A stretch of DNA of 64,000 nt, from the NCBI GenBank assembly GCA_025266875.1, contig JALLLT010000071.1:56336-120335 (forward strand). The letters are read 5' to 3'. The notes beneath the pieces are model-generated. The model was not told where the DNA came from. It did not search any database and was given only the letters and a program-made list of their open reading frames with translations. Shown one piece after another: positions 20,231 to 30,964 of the stretch. The stretch is from Fennellomyces sp. T-0311. Taxonomy: Eukaryota > Mucoromycota > Mucoromycetes > Mucorales > Lichtheimiaceae. The stretch's first letter is position 1; each line of letters opens with the position of its first letter. The position numbers were made by a program, and so were the translations under genes.

Positions 20231-21049
20231 CATTCTAATTTAGCTTGTAGCTTCAAGCAAAATATTTTCCACTACTAATATATGTGTTGTTGGAGCCGTG
20301 TTTAGGTATATCGAACATGATTGACTTAGTTCTGTTGACGCTACGTGTGTTATGACGTGAATGGAAAAAGTATCATTCTTCATTCGAGGGGTAGGTTCTT
20401 GGTTGGCAGCCATCACGTAACTACACGGCGCTCTGAAACAGAAACATGAATATCCTACTTTTGAAGGGTAATATGCGCTGAGTATTGCTATGTCGTTTCT
20501 GTATCGATTTGGACACAATTGAAAATTGTGTTCTCGTGTAATTCCTAAAAATAAGCTAGGGACCCAAAACGTTAGAAAAATGATCCGCAGGAGTTCTTAT
20601 AATCAAATTTGCCAACTGCGGTGATATCCTGCAAAATGAACTATAAGATTGTTTTTATCTAATAGTACAGTTCTCAAGTGGAACGGAACCGTCTTAGGTT
20701 CTGGTACTTAATAAGAGAGCTAAATAAGCCTCAAAAGAGAAAAGGCTAAAGTGAAGTTTAACAGACAAAGAACTGTAGTTTATTGATAATGCGAACGCGC
20801 TATTTATACTTTTCCATACTCCTAACTATATGTTTCTGTAATCTTATGCTATTCTGGATAAGTGCACCAAGCAGGAACTTCGTCGCTATCCTAGTAAAAG
20901 ATTCGTTTCGGGATAAGGTCTTATATTCTGGACAAGTCTGGGAATATTCGAACCAATAATATTTGAACCATTTTCAGCGATCTTGCAGATTGCAGTTTTC
21001 AAAACCAGAGCTAATGTAGCAGTATTATTTTTGTGAATGTATAATTAAG
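20231..21049. other. AT-rich spacer
   Basis: No gene or repeat could be supported. It includes the 3' flank of the acyl-CoA dehydrogenase gene. Confidence 0.4.
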
Positions 21050-22563
21050 TTATTTATATTCGGCAGAGACGAGCTTAGCAATCGTCTGGAGCTGGATGTT
21101 GCTGGTGCCCTCATAAATGGCGCCAATCTTGGCGTCACGGTAGAATTTCTCAACGCCGAGCTCACGGGTGAAACCAACACCACCGCACCACTCAATAGCA
21201 CGGCTAGCGGCCTTTTCGGCAACCTGGGAAGCGTACAGCTTGGCCATGGCAGCCTCCTTGATGAAGCTACGACCTTCCTCCTTAAGACGGGCAGCGTTGT
21301 AGGTCAAAAGGCGTGCGGCCTCAATCTCCATGGCAACTAATATGTATGTGTCAACTTTCAATCACTAATCCAAATCGGGGTTAAAACTCACTTTGACCGT
21401 ACTGGTGCTGCATGCCCTGGAAGTCACCAATGTTGGTGTTGAACTGCTTGCGCTGGAATAAGTAGGGAAGGGCGATATCATAGGCGCCCTGGGCCAAACC
21501 AAGCATCTGTGCGGCGATACCGATACGACCCTCGTTCAAGATTTCGATAGCATACTTGTAACCCTTGCCAATCTCACCCAAAATGTTCTCCTTGGGCACC
21601 TTGATATCGTCAAAGTTAAGAACACAAGTGGACGAGGCACGGATACCAAGCTTGGATTCCTTCTTGGCGATCTGGACACCCATCTCTTTCTCGACGACGA
21701 AGCAGGTAATGCCCTTGTAGCCCTTCGAAGGATCACTATCTCATCTTATTAGGCTCCACTGCTCAATCAATACTGCCGCTAACTTACACATTAGCAAAGA
21801 CCAGGAAAATATCGGCCTCACCAGAGTTGGTGATCCACATCTTGGAGCCATTCAAAACGTAATGGTCATCCTTCTCGACGGCACGGGTTTGCAAAGCAAA
21901 AGCATCCGAACCAGCACCAGACTCGGAAAGACAGAAACTGCCGACGCTTTGGGTGGCAAGCTTGGGGAGAATGCGCTTCTTGATGTCATCATTGGCGTAT
22001 TTGCGGACCAAAGTACCAACCAAGGTGTTTTGGACATCGCACATGACACTGACAGAAGGATCAATCTTGGCGAGCTCTTCGATGACAATGATAGCGGAAG
22101 TGAACGAGCAGTTGGCGCCATCATACTCAGCTTCGGTCTCGACACCCATGAGCTAACATCATCCAATCAGCCCCTGCATCTTTCCTGCTTTCTCGGTTTT
22201 CACTCACGCCCTGGTCGAAAAGACCTTGAATGACTGCCTTGTCCATATGTTCGGTTTCATCCATCTGAAGAACACGGGGCTTCACCACATCCTGAGCAAA
22301 TCGTGAAACTGTACAGGAGCTTTAGAAATCGTTCCACAGGTGACGTGCTCTTTTTTTCGTTGTCTTTACCCGCGTCCTTGAGCATGAGTTCCTCATCGGT
22401 GAATGTGTGGAGCGAACTGGGGAGCGCGTTACGGGCAATGGCAGAGTGGGTGAAGGATCTGGAATGGTGTCAGCACATGTCAAGAGTAACGTGGGTTAAG
22501 TGAATACCTCTTGGGCATGGCACGGGCAGCCAAACCAACCGAACGAGCAGCAGTTCTCAACAT
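21050..22563 (-). CDS. Short/branched-chain acyl-CoA dehydrogenase, mitochondrial
   Basis: Six exons: 22563-22508, 22458-22370, 22308-22208, 22152-21788, 21735-21392 and 21336-21050. The five introns are 49-61 bp. The total is 1,242 nt, or 413 residues, close to the usual size. The N-terminus [20 protein letters not shown] looks like a mitochondrial presequence. Family motifs include [88 protein letters not shown] and the catalytic-base region [10 protein letters not shown] (Glu394). The [16 protein letters not shown] segment points to the ACADSB (2-methylbutyryl-CoA) branch rather than straight-chain types. It would oxidise branched acyl-CoAs from isoleucine/valine breakdown, passing electrons to ETF. 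The GC-rich codons contrast with the flanks, as expected for a well-expressed core gene. Confidence 0.95.
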
Positions 22564-22935
22564 GGTGGAAGCGTGGAAAAGAAAAGGCGGGGAAAATGCG
22601 CCTCCGGTCATCGGTGCCTGCTATATAAGTCGTCGGTCTTCTTTTCACATGCTGGTGCCCTGCCAGAGTGCAGTAATTCGTATTACACAGGCCAAATGGA
22701 GCGGGCCTGAAATGTCTCCGGGGGTCAGTGTCAATAAAAGCCCATGGTGAGGTTAAAATTATCCAATGTCGTATGGGCGGGAATAGAAAAATCAATTAGC
22801 AGAGCCAATGGGCAGACATCAGGCTGAGATCCAAGTGTGCATTATATTCCCGGAACCAATAAACATACAAAAAAAGTCTGCATTATATAAGGCACCCTTA
22901 ATTGTTTCGTGCTAAACAGTTTATATCTATAAAAT
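22564..22935. other. Upstream region of the acyl-CoA dehydrogenase gene
   Basis: About 370 bp without a gene. It contains the promoter of the minus-strand dehydrogenase and the left flank of the exonuclease pseudogene. No defined motif is claimed. Confidence 0.35.
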
Positions 22936-25130
22936 ATGGTGTTCTCGGGCGCAAGCCCAAGCAATGTCAGCGTCAATGAAGGCGGTGTTGATTATATGAA
23001 CCTGAACGTGTTTTGGAGGTATACGCATAGCACTTTTTTCTACATTTTTCATTGCGTACATTACCGGTAACAGGATCAAGATCTGCCCGATACCGATGAC
23101 ACCATGAACATTGGCGATATGACGCGCCATACTGAAAGTCCAGGATCAACACAGGGAGGTGACGTTCATGGACCGATTTCTGTTGAAGAAGGATGCGTGA
23201 TCAAGAGCCAGAGCTGGTGCCAGAGCTTGACCATGTGGGTTATGCGGTAGAGTACCTTAGTGAACAATGCGATGTTTGGCCATCAAGGGAGCAGCAAGGT
23301 ATATCAGAATCTTTATACCGCCTCGCGTATTTGCTTGATCACCTGGTCGTCTTATATCCGTTAAGTTCTCTTGCCACAAGACCAGTGTGCTGGTACTCTT
23401 GCAGATACAGCGAGACGCACTGTTGACATTGACAGGTGATGGGACTGGTGTATCGAAGCAGCTGTTTTACTTTATGCGCGGATTCTTTCAAGATGCTCTC
23501 AGATCTGAACGATTGCATGAACTTCTTTACGAGCAACATACTTTACGCCATAACTACTTAAATTTACATACCTGAACACCATCGCCTACCGCCTCAAAAT
23601 CCTCAGATACCTGATCCAATTAATGGCACCCTCAGAGGGAACTATATACCATTCTCAGAGTTTGACAATCCCAAAGGATACACCGACTATGTTCCTTCAT
23701 CCACTTACCTCCGTTTGGTTTATACCGCTTTGATGGACGAGCCTCGGCTCCTTATTGGCAAAGAAATGATGATGATCGACGGGATAATTTTGAAAGGAAT
23801 CACAATTTCAAAATTATCAAGCACATGGCAAAGATTGGTGGCGAAACCAACATTTTACGCGGTCTGCAGGGTATGCAGCGAGTACGAAAAGATCAGACTA
23901 CAGTTGCTAGTCCCTACGAAAAAGCTCTCGCATCTGAAGCCAGCCTTCGGGGAGACGCTCAATTCGTACCGCTTGTATGGCCATCAACAGCCCGAGATAT
24001 TTTATACCGACAATGCCACTGGAGACAAAGCTTATTTGTTGGACAATCTTCCATCTTTAAGGTAAGGATTTGGTGCTTCTGCCTCTGAAACAACGGTGGA
24101 TCTTTGTCCTCAAAAAGCCCATCACGATGGCCCTTCATACCTGTCGCATCCATCTCATATTACCAAGCGTTACGTACCATCTACTGCCGACGCCAATATA
24201 TACCTTGGTTGCCTTCGCCGTACATATCCTACCCCAGTGACCCCGAAAGATCAACGATTGCAATCGGACTTGAATGCGAGTGGAATTATGGCTCAACCGC
24301 TGGATATACCGGCCAAGGGAAAGTTGCTACTTTTCACACTGCCGTCAAAGATACGTCACCATTTTACCCTTACATTCATACGGATCTGTTCCAGATAAGC
24401 TAGCTGAGTTTTTGCAAAGTAACCGTGTAATCAAGACTGGTCGCAATGTCGGTGGTGATCTGAAGAGGATCAGAAGGGATTATGGAGCGTCGTTCGACGA
24501 GGAAGTTATGTGGAGCTTGGGGCCTTCAGCAGTGCGCAGAATTTCGTGTCCAGCGGATATGCTAGCCTGTCTGACATTCGTGCTTCAATCCTTCGTGCAA
24601 GACTTGACAAGGATTATCAGACACGAATGAGTGACTGGGAAGTGTTTTCTCGTGAATGGAATGACCACGTCAACAGCATCGCCGGCCCAGTAGACATATA
24701 TTACAAATCGTCCGAGCAGCTGCAAACATTTTACAAGGCATACTGGAGCACACGTCGCGTGGCACATGACATCATTGAAGCGGCCGTGGTGCTTGTGAGG
24801 CTATGCGCGAATACATACAGTCTCCAATTCGAGCGTTGTCAGGTGAGCCTGCACAAATTTCTATGCCGCTTGTTACAACTTCGCCTATATCCGATGACGA
24901 GCAAGCTGTGCAGTCCCATATCAACGATATATCAACCGACCCAATACCTGCCACGCCACGTCGCGGTTTCGCCTTGCGTTCTCGCCGCCCTGCTGCTTCC
25001 ACACGCCAATGCCTCATGTTCGACCTATACCACACTTTAGTCCTCTGTATCCCTCTACTATTTCCATACCACCAATGGCTCCTGCTCAATTTATACAATA
25101 TTTTTTGTCCTCTTTGTCCGCTTGCGACCA
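22936..25130 (+). pseudogene. Decayed gene with DDE-like core and 3'-5' exonuclease domain (transposon-derived)
   Basis: Opens at ATG 22936 (MVFSGASPSNVSVNEGG), with a possible intron about 23018-23071. Fragments then appear in all three frames. A DDE-like part has MMMIDGIILKG, HNFKIIKHMAKIGGE, YEKIRLQLLVPTKKLSHL and PEIFYTDNATGDKAY, with Asp in both IDG and TDN. This is followed by an exonuclease part, IAIGLECEWNYG, then RVIKTGRNVGGDLKRIRRDYG and a final LSKD-like helix (RARLDKDYQTRMSDWEVF), resembling the WRN/DnaQ-type 3'-5' exonuclease fold. Consecutive motifs sit in different frames (for example the shift between ILKG and HNFKI near 23,795), so the gene is dead. I recall DDE-plus-exonuclease proteins from other fungal repeats, but the family name is uncertain. 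Confidence 0.6.
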
Positions 25131-26045
25131 GCTAGGCTACTCATACATCACTAATGGATCATACTAGACTTTTACCATATTTTTATCCACCTCGTCCCGT
25201 TGCAGCCAGCGCACCTGCTTCTAAACCGCCTGTATCTCCTGCTTGATCGATTTCACCTTTGTGCTCTCTTCGTCCAGCTGCAACGACTCTACAAGCTTTT
25301 ATACCGTTATCAGCCACCAACAGCCGCAACACTAATACGGTTTTGGTAGATCGGATAAACCAAATGTGGATGAGCGTGTTAAATTTGGTGTACAAAGAGA
25401 TCAAAGTCAAATACCAAAGGAGTGCAAATAAGCGCCTTCATAAGAAAACACTTCAGCACGCCCAGCTCCGCCATCGCAATAGACAATTTATATATATTTT
25501 ATTCTTATCTTTACTTCTATAATATACCATATTATACTATATGAATATAACTATTTAAAGATATTTTCGTTGATCGAATATGACAATCGCTCATTTACGT
25601 CCAACTGCATAGTACACTAGCAAACTGAAAGCAGGTACTTTGAAAGCAATCCTCCGATAGATAGCTTGTTCCAAAAATACACTTAATATCAAATATAACC
25701 CTTATTTGTTTATGCTAATGCGAAAGATTGCATTTACTTCTTCGGTGTCATTAATTTGTAGAATTGAACCCCTCGTTATGGTATGCTATACAGGGTTCTT
25801 TACCAGGTGAACCCTACTAAAAAACAGGGGTACATACTATTTTTTACATATGATCTTTGTCTCCATCGAAGCTCAATATTTATCTACCTTAACAGAAAGG
25901 TATAGACTATATGCAGAGCTATTTTTCTTCTTATATAGCCTTTCTATACACTTCCGGAAAAGGAAGCACGCATTCAAAATCCCCCAGACATGTTACTCGG
26001 GCCGCCAAAGGTGGGGAGCAATTCAATGCCCGCAACGGCACTTCA
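25131..26045. other. AT-rich spacer
   Basis: No supported gene. It contains the decayed right flank of the exonuclease pseudogene and the 3' flank of nicastrin. Confidence 0.4.
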
Positions 26046-28492
26046 TTATTCGGTTTTAAAAGTCTTCCTGAAGAATCGCTTTCCTAGCAGCACAGCTGCG
26101 ATACTTAACAACGTCCACAGAACCCCAACAACCAGCTCCACTGCCTGCTGTTTCCTTGAAGTCACCAGAAATGTTCGAAATACCGGCGTGTTCCACCTAT
26201 CACGAACTGATTAGCCCACGAACAGCTTATTCCGCTTCAAATGACTCATACGTGCTCTCGGTCCATGTCGCTTTAGTTCGGTCCACGACATGTACTTTCC
26301 CCGTTGCTTCATCGTATGCCAGTCCAGTGCCATACGCATCATGGTAATTAGTGAACGTTCGGATACACTGCTGTTTGATGCAGAATTCGCCTGTGTCACA
26401 ATCCTGGATGGTCGAGCACGGTTTTTGCGTCTGCGACCGATGACTCGTAATGTCCGCCAGAAACGTAAAAGCAAATCGTGGTAGTAGTTGAGGTTGTGGA
26501 TTACGGAAGCTAAAGACGGATGAATAATGACTAATTCGACTGATACCAGATACTATAAAACACAGTCAGCCACAACATATATACCATTCATGTCTCACTT
26601 ACCATTAAAATAACTCTGCATAAAACTACACGAAAAATTGGACACTAAGCAATCCATCAATGATTCAACCAATGTGCAGTTGGCGGTAATCTGGTCTGCT
26701 ACGGTCGTGTTACCCTTTGCCTGCAGGTAAACAGCTCTAGCGGTCGTGTTGACCAGATGGCACATAGAGTGCAGATCTACTTTTGGTGTGTCATCAAGAT
26801 CACTGTTGTACAAACTAAAACATGTGAAGATGAGCAAAATAATATTTCCCCTTCTGAGTTTCATCATCTTACCTTCCCAGTTCCTTGTGAAAATCTGTTA
26901 CTGTTGCCGCTAGGATATTTCGTTTTTTCGCAAGAAAACTCATGGTACTGCTACCTGGCGGGAGCTTGCGTTGGAGGTCTTGATATGCTGGGTTGATCGT
27001 CACGTTGTTTTCAGCGCTACTGTTGCTAAGTTGTTGCAGCGTATCAACAAGTGGTCCACTGACTGTGGTATCATCCACATGTGCCCAATATCCGTTTGCT
27101 CCATTGGCTATTGATCCAAGCTCGATGATCGTCTCAATATTGTCAAAATTGATGCGTGTAAAATCAAGAGTACGAACGCAAGGGTTGGTACAGGGTGCAT
27201 TAGAATAAGGGCATGTTACGGCACGCGATGCATTGGTACAGGTAAATGGCTGTGATATATCTTGGACAAAGCGCTGGGAGCCAGCGTATCCCCAGGACTC
27301 GGCAGCAAAGAGCGTATACATTATGTGATTGGGAAGATCCGCGGTGGACACACGGCTAAGCGCTTCAGCCACTGCTAGGACTCCTACCATACCCGATACA
27401 TCATGGTCCGCGCCGATTGTGAGTTCGTGGAAAAGGGATCGGCTATCCATGGCAGCTGAGAGCAGCACGATAGGCCTATCGTCATCGGCTTCCATATTGA
27501 TCGACGGCGTTGAATATACTGACATGCCTCCGACTGCCTCGCACCATCCACGGCGAAGGCACGTTTCCGAATTCACGGCCGCCCACATAAATAGCTCGAA
27601 ATCCACTGCTTGCAAAGGATAACTGTCGTACCCTTTTTCTTCATTATATTCTATTATCTATCTCAGATATTAGTGCACTGTACTTTCTTTGGAGACAGAA
27701 TACCTACTCGCATTATGTAGTTATATATCTGGTTGGATACTCTATTCATAGGATTGATTGCAAAGATGGGTATATTGAATTCACGTTCGAGTAAATCTTG
27801 ACCCTGATCACGATAAACGTAAACCTCTCGTTTCTTAGTCGGATAAATGATCCTTACATTGGGGTTCCAAGGATATGGATTGTCTGCATATAGACCAAAT
27901 TGGCAGTTCGGACATATTCCCTCTGGCGAATGGGCATTCGCTAATGATTCGGGATCCATAGCTTCCCGCAATAGGGCAATCAATCCGTTTACTCGACCCG
28001 TTTCTTGTAACGCAAGAATATTGTTGCTAAGCGAAAGAGGGTTGTCAGTTTCTTTCATATTTCTGGTTGAGTACGAGATTACTTTGTCAATAAGTCGTAG
28101 CCGAGTACGATGCCATAAGTGTCCGAGGAGCCGAATCGACCTTCGACGAAGTCATCAAGTAGAGACTGCGACTTGACGTGGTAGAGAATGCCACTGCCCG
28201 TTTTCTTCGCTGTATGTAACCATTAGTCCTAAAATTCGTCCATTACAAGAATACTTTACTCTACTTGCCATGACAACCAATGGAATTGGTGGCGTTGAGG
28301 AGGCGTACACATGGCCAATTGTTGAGGTTAGTATAGATGTACGGGTAAAGGCTGGTAGCGATGTCCTGTGCTATGATGCAGTTATTATATTTATCTTTCA
28401 GTACCAATCGCTGTTACTATTAGCATACCAAAGGCACACGATGAGATCAGCAACAGGACCGTAGCAATGGTCACAAGAAAGCTGTACCGCAT
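26046..28492 (-). CDS. Nicastrin (gamma-secretase subunit)
   Basis: Eight exons: 28492-28418, 28365-28269, 28209-28083, 28062-27704, 27632-26873, 26814-26603, 26552-26252 and 26196-26046. The sum is 2,082 nt, or 693 residues, close to animal nicastrin (about 709). A signal peptide (MRYSFLVTIATVLLLISSCA) is followed by YPYIYTNLNNWPCVRLLNAT, a hallmark N-terminal segment; then CPNCQFGL, NPYPWNP, an aminopeptidase-like core with PIVLLSAAMDSRSLFHE and FAAESWGYAGSQRF, and IIELGSIANG. A C-terminal membrane helix (VVGVLWTLLSIAAVLLG) ends in a basic tail. In animals nicastrin is the large ectodomain subunit of gamma-secretase. Two splice oddities are needed for a continuous frame: a GC-AG intron (28210-28268) and a 20-nt intron (28063-28082). 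Confidence 0.9.
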
Positions 28493-28886
28493 AAAAAGTT
28501 AAGAACACAATTCACGCGGGATTAAAGCTGCTGTCAGTTAGTGGCTCAAGATGCCAGCAGGTTGCACAAAAATACTTACATAAATTCAACTTTTTGTTCA
28601 GTGAATGGCCTTATCAGCAGGAGCTACCTTATGCATCTTTTACGATGATATCGGTACTATAAACCTCATATTTAACCGAACACTAAATACTAGGCCATCG
28701 GTAAATAAATCATACGTACTTTATAGGATACCGCTGGATGATAAACGAGCTTCATATGAGAACAGCAATAATATAGACATGTTGTTTATGCGGGATACAA
28801 TGGATGAAAGGAATACATAAAAAAGATAACGGTAATGAATAATTTGTAAGTGTTGCTTCCAAATAGAGCATTGATGAGTAGGGATA
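28493..28886. other. Spacer between nicastrin and the MFS transporter
   Basis: Separates two minus-strand genes. It should hold the nicastrin promoter and the transporter 3' end. No motif claimed. Confidence 0.4.
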
Positions 28887-30964
28887 TCAGATCTTGCAGA
28901 GAATGCTTCTGGTCATCTTGACTTTAAGAGCGATAAGAAGCAGGCCGCCGAGTAAGAAGGTAACACCGACGAATACTTTGTATGTAAGGTACGGCTCAGC
29001 ATTAACAGAGTTCTCGACAGCACTAGCGATATTCGGACCAACAATAGAAATGGCATTTGATAGCAGCATCAAGGATAAAGCCGTAGGGAACTTTTCAATG
29101 CCAACGATGGTTGCAGTAATGGGAGACACTAGTTCGTATTTTCATTAGATCAAATATATCATATTTATAGTAATCATGGAAACTTACCTAAGATATAGAA
29201 TGAGGAGCTAAAGATACCATAAACCACGGCAAACGCCATGATTGTGTTGTAGTCGTAAGCAACGGTCCAAATGCCGAGAGAAGCTGCGCCGGAAATAAAA
29301 GTGGAAATGATGTGTGTATTCAATCTACCGATACGATCACCTACAAAGCTATTTTACAAGAGCTTAGATTAGTAATTGAAATGTGTGCAATAACAGCATA
29401 CATACCCTAGGGAAATACGTCCAAAACAATTGGAAGCTGAAAGCACAGCTAACAAGACGGTTGCATCAGAGCTATCCAAGCCATTATAAGTAGCGTAAGC
29501 TAGAAGACCGATCAGTATGCATGGCCCATTATGATAAAAAAATGTGCACTTACATGGGAGGAAGAAGAAAGGAGTAAAGCATCCCAAAGTGGAGATAACC
29601 GAAGTAATCATCCACCAAAGGAACGTTCCGTCTTTGAGAATGCTGAAATCAAAAATTTCTTTGAGAGTGGGTGGGGAAACAGCAGGTTGTGCTTCACCAT
29701 CCTCGGCCACTTTGACCTTCTTGTGTTTAGGGTACTTTTCCTTCACAAGGATGCATGTAGCAATATTCAAACCAAGATGGATAAATCCCAAAATTCGATA
29801 TGTCCTGCTTTTCGAATTAGTGTGCTGTAAAGATACACAATCGAACTATTTAAGCGTACCAGGCAATTCCGTATTTTTGGCTGAGTTCAGTCAGAATGAA
29901 AGGGAAGACAACACCACCGATTCCAGCACCACTGGTGACGGAACCCTAGCATAAGTGTCAATTACACCGGCTTTCTCCATTATTTTAGCCATTTTTTTTT
30001 TACCATTGCGAGCCCTCGCCTTCGATTGAACCATTGAGTAGGAACTGTCATAGTTGTCTAAAGCCAATACTGTTAGAATTATATTATCTCTCCCATATTG
30101 CGGCGCTGTTACCATATACAAGAAAGCGGCACCAAGGCCAAACAGGAAACCTTGTGTCAGATACAAATGCCAGATCTAATCCCAGCTTAGCAAACGTTTC
30201 GGGTCAGTATATATGCGGAACTGTACCTGGCTTGTAATACTGGAAAGCTGTAGACCCAACACCATTAAAAGCACACCCATTATGAGTACTGGACGAACAC
30301 CATATCGTGCTAAGAGTATAGACCGTTATTATAATATTAGAGCTATTTGATAGTGAATTCAATGCTTACCAGCAAGAATTTGATATAAAGGTCCCATGAC
30401 GTTAAGCATCAAGCCGATAATCGTACCGGCAAAACTGAGTTGAAACTGAGCATCGGGTATGTCGTGAAACACTTCTCGCTCAAAGTAGTCTTGTAAAATG
30501 CCTATATCGATATTAGTAATTGCAATGTGCAAGGAGAGTAAAAAAAATAATAACGCGTACCCCTAAAATGAAAATTACGTTAGATTAACACGAGATTGGA
30601 TCGATGCTAAAAAACAATTACCACGACATCTCAGTCCCGAAGCTAGTAAAGTAACCAAGGAACGATCCAACGATCACAAGCCATCCGGTCAAACCTCCGT
30701 CTGGACCAGAATCGTACGCGTCGTTTTTTGCCCATTTGTTTCGTGGATCTACGTATAGTCGCGGTTAGTATAATTATCACGTAATTATGTATTGGGCTAT
30801 TAACCGTTGTCATCAGCTTCAGATTTTTTGTCAATGACTGTTTCTGCACCAACAGTAGAAACTACAGAGGCCTCATACCCGGTAGAAAGGTGAAGCGATC
30901 CTGCTTCATGAGTTGATGATCTATTGGTACCGATATCGACTGCAGTAATAACGGTTGTTGTCAT
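28887..30964 (-). CDS. MFS monocarboxylate-type transporter (MCT/Mch-like)
   Basis: Starts at ATG 30964 (MTTTVITAVDIG), with a Ser/Thr-rich cytoplasmic N-terminus, then DSGPDGGLTGWLVIVGSFLG, the DGG..GW entry to helix 1 typical of monocarboxylate-porter MFS proteins. Further segments agree: LSFAGTIIGLMLNVMGP, RYGVRPVLIMGVLLMVLG, TQGFLFGLGAAFLY, TQWFNRRRGLAMG, SGAGIGGVVFPFIL, a charged central loop (KHKKVKVAEDGEAQ), SNCFGRISLGFVGDRIGRLN and a final hydrophobic helix. About ten short GT-AG introns keep one frame. At 30561-30562 the frame can be kept only by a two-base microexon between two 59-bp introns. The protein would sit in the plasma or organelle membrane and move small organic acids; the substrate cannot be read from sequence. 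Confidence 0.88.
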
